From Strongyloides papillosus (taxonomy: Eukaryota; Nematoda; Chromadorea; Rhabditida; Strongyloididae): a stretch of 64,000 bases of DNA. Positions 58,660 through 64,000 of this stretch are shown piece by piece (position 1 is the stretch's first letter; each line of letters opens with the position of its first letter). Location of the stretch: positions 620,001 through 684,000 of the forward strand of contig SRSI01000052.1 in the NCBI GenBank assembly GCA_005656395.1, read 5' to 3'. The notes under the pieces are model-generated. The model did no database searches. It had not been told where the DNA came from and worked only from the letters and a program-made list of their open reading frames with translations. Both the position numbers and the translations under genes were made by a program.

Positions 58660-61600
58660 TCAATAAGTAATTTTTTCACTATCCTCACTACTACCAAGAG
58701 AAGTTAAAGAATGCCTCGATTGTCCAATGTTACTTCTTTTATCTTGGTATTGTGAAGAAATAGTTGTTTCTGAGTTAACATCACTATTTACATTGTTTCT
58801 TCTAGAAATCATAGGACTTCCATGTCTCATTTCTTTATGAAAACCCTCTAAACATTTTTGAATTGCATCAAAAGCTGTATTTAAATTTTCCAAACGATGA
58901 CCAAGATCTTCACCAACAATTGCTTCATTATTATCTTTATTTATGCTATCTGGAGATATAACCTCTTCAATTAAGTTTTCCATTGACTCAGACAATCCTT
59001 GACCAGAAAATAATTTTATTAATTGAATTGATTTTTGACATTTATGTGTTAACTCATCAACAGCTTTTGATAAATGTAATGATTGTGTTGATGTAAATGG
59101 AGAAGGTACAATATCCTCTTTACTTTTTCCAACATCATCATCATCATTTTCATTAATTGAATCCATTGATGTCATCATAATATCATTATCTTTAGATGGT
59201 GCCTTATTCCTTAATTTTGAATTTGAGATAGAAAAACGTGGTGAAATATTATTTTTATCACTTATTAAATTACTATCCTTGGAGGTTATAGCGCCATGGT
59301 GAAAAGAAATTGATCTTGTTGAAACGTAAGAATCAGCACTAAAAAATATTAATAAATATATTTTTGATAATGACATTTTTTAAAAAATAATATTACAATA
59401 AAATATATACTTTAAAATATATCACAGACAAGCACAAGTTTTTACAAATGTCACAATATTAATCTATTTAAAAGACTTACTTATCATGATATAAATGTTT
59501 ATTTAAATTAATATTGTTATCAATTTTATATTTATATTTTTTTATATCTATAAGGCTATAAATTTTTAATAAATAAACTTTAAGTTATCAAAAAGTAATA
59601 ATGGTAGTAGAATAAAAAAATTATTTTTTAAAATTTCCAAAACATACCGTGATTTTAATTCTTTCATTTTCTTTGCTTCAGCAGCTGCTTTCATTGGATT
59701 GTAGTCCTTTCGACGAAGCCAGGCAGCAAATTCACTACTTTCTCTTGGAGATGCTGTTGATGAACCACGAGCTGAAGCAACACCTGTTTTAAATGGTGGC
59801 TTTTGATTAACAGTAGTGGTTCCTGAACCACGCATAGAGAATCTTCCACCATCTGCCCTTCTAAAAAAGAAAAAAACTTATTAAAATAAATAATTAAAAA
59901 TAGAATAATAATTAGTAGAATTACAACATAGTTAACAAAAAAATGACAAATTCAACATAACACTCGTGCTTATAACGATACAATAAATAAATAAAAAATT
60001 TTAATAGTAGTAATCCTACGTTTCTGAATGAAATCGTTTGGCCCTGCAAAAGAATATAACATTTTAGAAATGCTTTAAAATTAAAATATATCTCTTATCA
60101 ATTATGTCATGTTAAAATTATATTTGTTAGTAAAATTATTTTTCTATTATTAAATTTTTGTCATATAATAATATAAGTTAAATATTTTTTCAGTTGGATT
60201 TTTTTCCAACATCATGTGCATTTAATAAACTAAACATAATATGTTGATTGTGTGTGTATTTAATGTCATAAATATTTTTTAAAATAAAATTTACCTAAAG
60301 TTATTGCTTGTACTTGGTGTTCCTGCAGATGACAATACACCACGACTTCGATTATCTTTATTATTTTCAACATTTGAATGATTCATTGCTTGCCTTGCCA
60401 TTGAAGCAACTGTTTGTTTGACAACAACAGATGGTGTATTAGTTGCTCTCCCACTTCCTGATTTAGATGATTGTTTTATTGATGTACCAGATGTAGAAGG
60501 AATTTTTTTTCCTCCTGTTTGATTATCATTTTTTACATTACTAGTTAATGGTTGTTGTTGTTGACATTTAATTGAAGATGTTGTAGATGACATAGCATAT
60601 TTGTGTTTATTTTCATTATCATATGAAAACATATTTCCTGATTTTACTGTACCTTCAGATGTATGACTTTTACCAGAAGATGATTCATTACTACAATATT
60701 TAGAATTATTTTTTTTAAAATTATTTATTGGTGATGGTGATCTATAATCATCTTCTTCTTCTTCGTTAAAATCACAGTTATATTCACTTTCACTTCTGTT
60801 TATTGAATCATCATCATCTGAATCAATTACTTTTGACATTGAAACTTCTTTGTTACTATCATTTGTAATAACATAAGTTCCAGCATCTGATAATGTATCT
60901 TCACCTTTTCCGATACTGCCAATAGACTTATTTCCAGTAGAAGAAATTAGATTGTTTGGAATCAATTTAGAAGACATTTTACCGCTTGAACCTTGTAAGA
61001 GCTTTGTTAATAGATATCTCTTTGGGTCTTCAGAAGTTGTTGAGCTATTATCATTGTCATTATTTGTCTTCTTTTTGTTATTTATTTTTTGTCCTCCATT
61101 ACTTAAATTTTCATTTCGTATTGAATTTAATTTTTTCATTCTAGCTTCTTGTAAATTTTTAGGCTTATTTTTTTTACTTACATTACCATCGTTTGTACCA
61201 TCTTCATCATCGTCAAAACTTATTGTAAAAGCTGTTGGTGGTACACGACATACAGGTGTTTTGGCCTGATCTTTCTTTTCCTTATTTTCTTCTATTTTTG
61301 CAAAATCAAAATCCATTCTAATTGGTTTTTGTATAACTGTTGGTGTCGTTGGTTCTTTAATTTCATCATTATTACTTTTAACTTTCGTATCATTTCCTGT
61401 GTAATTATTACTATGAAATGGTGTTCTTTTAGACAAAAATTTACTTGGTGAAGTCGGTGTTGTTCTAGGGCCATCATCACCATATTCATTCTTAATTTCT
61501 CTTTTTGGTGAATTCCAATTCAATGTTGGTCTTGTTATATTTTTACTATCATCTAAAGAAGTCATTTGAGATAATTGTTCTACTGAACCTTTTCTTCTAT

Positions 61601-62093
61601 TATTTTGAGATATTTTCATTTGAGCAAAAGTTGTTGTTAACAAATTACCTTGATTACTTCTACTAGATAATGGTGTTTCGGGATTATCTTTTGTTGTATT
61701 GTTTGAAAGTCGAGAGAACCCATCGCATGTAAATAATTGTTGTGCTTCATTTTGTTGACCTATTACTGGTGTTGATACATTTGATCCTTGATTACTATTC
61801 CTTGGAGTATAAAGATATCCAGAAGTGGATGTTCCTTGAGCAGATAGAATAAAAGGTTGTGTTTGGATTTGTCCATTTTGTGAAGGTGTAAAAAAAAGTT
61901 GTTGGCCTTGATTTGGTTGAGCAGTTTGTGCTGGAATGTAAACTGGTTGATAGTATATTTGTGGTTGTGGAGCCGGAATAATATACTGTTGTCCAGTATT
62001 AGGATCAATCAAAATTTGTGGAGTTCTAGGAAAATTAGCAGCAGTTGGAAAAGGTGAATTTGTGGTGGTATTTTGCTGATTAGAACTTGCCAT
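58660..62093 (-). CDS. large disordered protein, CEP170-like
   Basis: Four exons, 62093-60295, 60043-60020 (24-nt microexon), 59860-59648 and 59338-58660; 904 residues, all joins in frame (phase 2 each). Most of the protein is Ser/Thr/Asn/Gln-rich and disordered. Short islands stand out: 'PPTAFTISFDDDEDG', 'SDAGTYVI', 'SVASMARQAM'-like (VASMARQAMN), 'RFHSETRADGGRFSMRGSG' formed across the microexon, 'EFAAWLRRKDYNPMKAAAEA', and a helical C-terminal part around 'SLHLSKAVDELTHKCQKSI'. Several of these (AFTI.FDD, SDAGTY) recall CEP170, a centriolar appendage and microtubule protein. The FHA domain of CEP170 is not seen but could lie upstream. The frame stays open to 62135, directly after a TTTCAG acceptor, so the true start may be in an upstream exon. 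Family call tentative. Confidence 0.6.
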
Positions 62094-62135
62094 TTGAAGA
62101 AGAGGTAAGGGTAGAATACATGGATTATTGGTTTT

Positions 62136-63351
62136 CTGAAACGTCAAGGGGTTGATAATCAGTATCAAAGATTTTATAATAGAATAATTTAAAGAAATCA
62201 ATATAAGTTTTAAGTTTTTAAAATATTGGTAACTTTTTGAAGAATTATAATATTTTATTTAATTTTAAAATGAAAAATATTTGAGAATATTAGTATTATA
62301 TAAGAATTGTATTTACATAAAAAAATCAATATACATATGGATAGTCCTAAATATAATATGTCTCTTTTTATTGAAAAGTGTGGTAGAAAATTAACTATCA
62401 TGTATTCTATTTACCATATATCATTCGTACATAAACACTTTATTAATATATTATATCAATACAAACCTATCTTTTAAATAATTAATGTAATAAGACAAAT
62501 GATTGAAGACCTGAGAAAAATAATAAAAGAATTTATTTCAACAAATTTTCGAGATTTTCTTAAAAAAAATATTATACATATCAATGAGAATATAATAACT
62601 TTACCAGCAAAAAAGATAAAATATTATTTTGATAAAAGAAATAAGATATCAAAATTAATTACTATAACACTTTTACTTATAATAAAATTAAATAAAAGGC
62701 TTGCTTTTAAATTGATAAACGACCATGTTAAAAATCAACAAATGGTAACTAGTTTTCTATAATACATAATAAAATATATAATTCAATTGAACCTAGATAT
62801 TTTAACTGTTCTAAGAATATAATTACCGAAATTTTATTTTCTCAAAGTAATAATAATAACTTTATTTAATGAATGTAAATAAAAGAAATGATTAAAACAA
62901 AAATCATTTTAAATTTATTAATTCTACAAAGGATTATTGTTATCATTAGTAAGAATACTAACATTTAACTAATTCTTTTTATCTTTATCAATTTTTCAGT
63001 ATTATTATAAAATAATTTATAGTCAAATTTAAATAAAATAATTTTATTAATAAATAACAGGAATCACTAACTATAATTTACCTAAATTTTACAATACCAA
63101 CTATAAAGATGAGTGATAAAATTTTTTATAACATCAGGCAATTTACATTAGATAATAATCAAGTAGAATCTATTTTTTATATTTAATCTATAACAATTAT
63201 TAGAGTCTTGTAAAATTGATCTAAAATCAGATAACTGTTAAAGAAATTTTTATAATATATAAGGAAATATTAGATCGAATTATTTGTTAAAATTAATAAT
63301 GCTTCATTAAATTTTGAACATATGTATAATAATAGATATTTCTAAACCTAC
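62136..63351. other. probable 5' intron or intergenic region of CEP170-like gene
   Basis: About 1.2 kb, AT-rich. If the exon at 63352-63464 belongs to the CEP170-like gene, this is its first large intron. It contains one plus-strand open frame, listed separately, and nothing else recognisable. Confidence 0.45.
62499..62762 (+). CDS. hypothetical small basic ORF, 87 residues
   Basis: ATG to TAA, 87 residues, rich in Lys, Ile and Asn with some amphipathic helix character ('DLRKIIKEFISTNFRDFLKK'). No signal peptide, domain or conserved motif is recognised. Its composition is close to that expected from random AT-rich sequence, so it is weakly supported. If it is inside the intron of the gene on the opposite strand it would be a nested gene. 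Confidence 0.2.
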   Translation: MIEDLRKIIKEFISTNFRDFLKKNIIHINENIITLPAKKIKYYFDKRNKISKLITITLLLIIKLNKRLAFKLINDHVKNQQMVTSFL

Positions 63352-63464
63352 ATTACCACCGCCATCTGTATTTAGAGAATCCATTGATCCATGATATCTA
63401 GGTTTTGTTTTATTATTATTCTTTTTAAAATTATTTTTTATGCTTTTATTATTTTGAGTATTGC
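63352..63464 (-). CDS. probable upstream exon of CEP170-like gene
   Basis: A 113-nt open segment on the minus strand is bounded by a good acceptor (ATTTTACAG at 63465-63473) and a donor (AAT|GTAGGT). It encodes an Asn/Lys-rich run, then 'KPRYHGSMDSLNTDGGGN', a composition like that of the disordered CEP170-like protein and unlike random AT sequence. Joined in phase 0 to the TTTCAG acceptor whose exon starts at 62135, it runs without a stop into the main frame. An alternative donor four bases earlier in GGTG|GTAATG would give a stop. Further 5' exons would then lie beyond 64000. Confidence 0.45.
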
Positions 63465-64000
63465 CTGTAAAATGATAAAATTATCAATAAAAGTATATCA
63501 AAATTTTTAATTATAGTAACATTTAACCTAGTAACCAACATTGATAGAATTTTATTGTACAAAAAAATTACTATTTTTTTAAATATTAAATAATATTACG
63601 TTTATTATTGATAATCCATCGTCATCTGAATGTATGACTAATAAATAATTAAATATCCTTAAAACCATAGAAACTAAAAAAAGGACAATGTTTTATTTGT
63701 ATAATTGTTAAGACGATGTTCCTAAATTATACTTCTAAATTGTATAGTATGTAAGAAATTGGCAAAGAAGTAAATAAAAATAATTTAAAAAAACTAAATA
63801 ATACTTTTGAAAATAAAATTAAAAATTTGATAATTCTTTAAAACCATTTATAGAAAAGTTTAAATATTTGCAGATGTTTATATAATAATTTAACGATCAA
63901 TAATGTGTCATGGACATAATATATTTTAATGTCTCCTATACTATTTATGCCAAAATTTTACTTTCTTATAATCAAACTCAAAAAATAGATAATGTATAAA
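63465..64000. other. AT-rich right edge
   Basis: No open frame, RNA or repeat is supported. It may be intron of the CEP170-like gene if that gene continues past the window. Confidence 0.5.

Noticed and set aside
1..64000. Search for CRISPR arrays, bacterial operons or phage genes
   Set aside because: No regular spaced repeats and no prokaryotic gene signs; introns and gene families show eukaryotic nuclear DNA.

Overview
The window looks like nuclear DNA of a nematode, most likely a very AT-rich clade IV species of the Strongyloides type. The reasons are the base composition, the very short introns (most 37-48 nt) with GTAAG donors and T-rich ...TTTTTAG acceptors, compact genes, and the gene set itself: a nematode globin, a MOLO-1-type TPM protein, an NNMT/PNMT-like methyltransferase, an F-box protein, BTB proteins, an otopetrin and a WAP protein. 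The species is an inference. I could run no database search, so all family calls come from reading the translated sequence.

Layout, left to right. 1.2-4.9 kb: two tandem BTB-like genes (+). 5.0-7.2 kb: otopetrin proton channel (-). 8.3-10.3 kb: an intact tRNA-Pro(AGG), then a tRNA-Asn(GTT) gene cut in its D-loop by a 1286-bp element with 17-bp terminal inverted repeats and a 9-bp target duplication. 10.4-10.9 kb: small secreted Cys-rich protein (-). 13.2-13.9 kb: globin with an N-myristoylation signal (+). 14.2-15.3 kb: MOLO-1-like TPM protein (-). 18.3-19.6 kb: membrane-anchored SDR (+). 20.1-21.2 kb: NNMT/PNMT-type methyltransferase (+).

24.9-29.2 kb holds a complete, apparently intact DIRS-type tyrosine-recombinase retrotransposon (-). 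It has one Gag-RT-RNase H ORF, a separate tyrosine recombinase ORF with an intact R-H-R-Y tetrad, 132-bp inverted terminal repeats that are identical, and an internal complementary region that joins copies of both outer ends.

29.5-31.0 kb: sterol reductase of the DHCR7/ERG24 family (-). 32.1-32.6 kb: secreted six-cysteine cystine-knot ligand of Spaetzle/neurotrophin type (-). 35.3-37.6 kb: polypyrimidine-tract-binding protein homologue with RRM2-4 visible (-). 40.2-43.8 kb: PWP1, UQCC2-like and a FOS-family bZIP (all -). 46.8-47.6 kb: a second, JUN-like bZIP (-). 48.7-49.8 kb: F-box protein (-). 50.6-51.4 kb: RPA2 (-). 52.3-53.0 kb: secreted WAP protein (+). 53.0-54.8 kb: VPS45 (-), divergent from MED17 (+, 55.0-58.4 kb). 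58.7-62.1 kb: a large disordered CEP170-like protein (-), with a 24-nt microexon and a probable further 5' exon at 63.4 kb, so this gene may run off the right edge.

The genes form no single pathway. The best local groupings are the neighbouring FOS-like and JUN-like bZIP genes, with palindromic AP-1 motifs upstream and downstream of the JUN-like gene, and the divergent VPS45/MED17 pair that shares 214 bp. Long intergenic stretches (for example 10.9-13.2, 15.3-18.3, 21.2-24.9, 32.6-35.3 and 43.8-46.8 kb) show AT-rich sequence with no supported gene.
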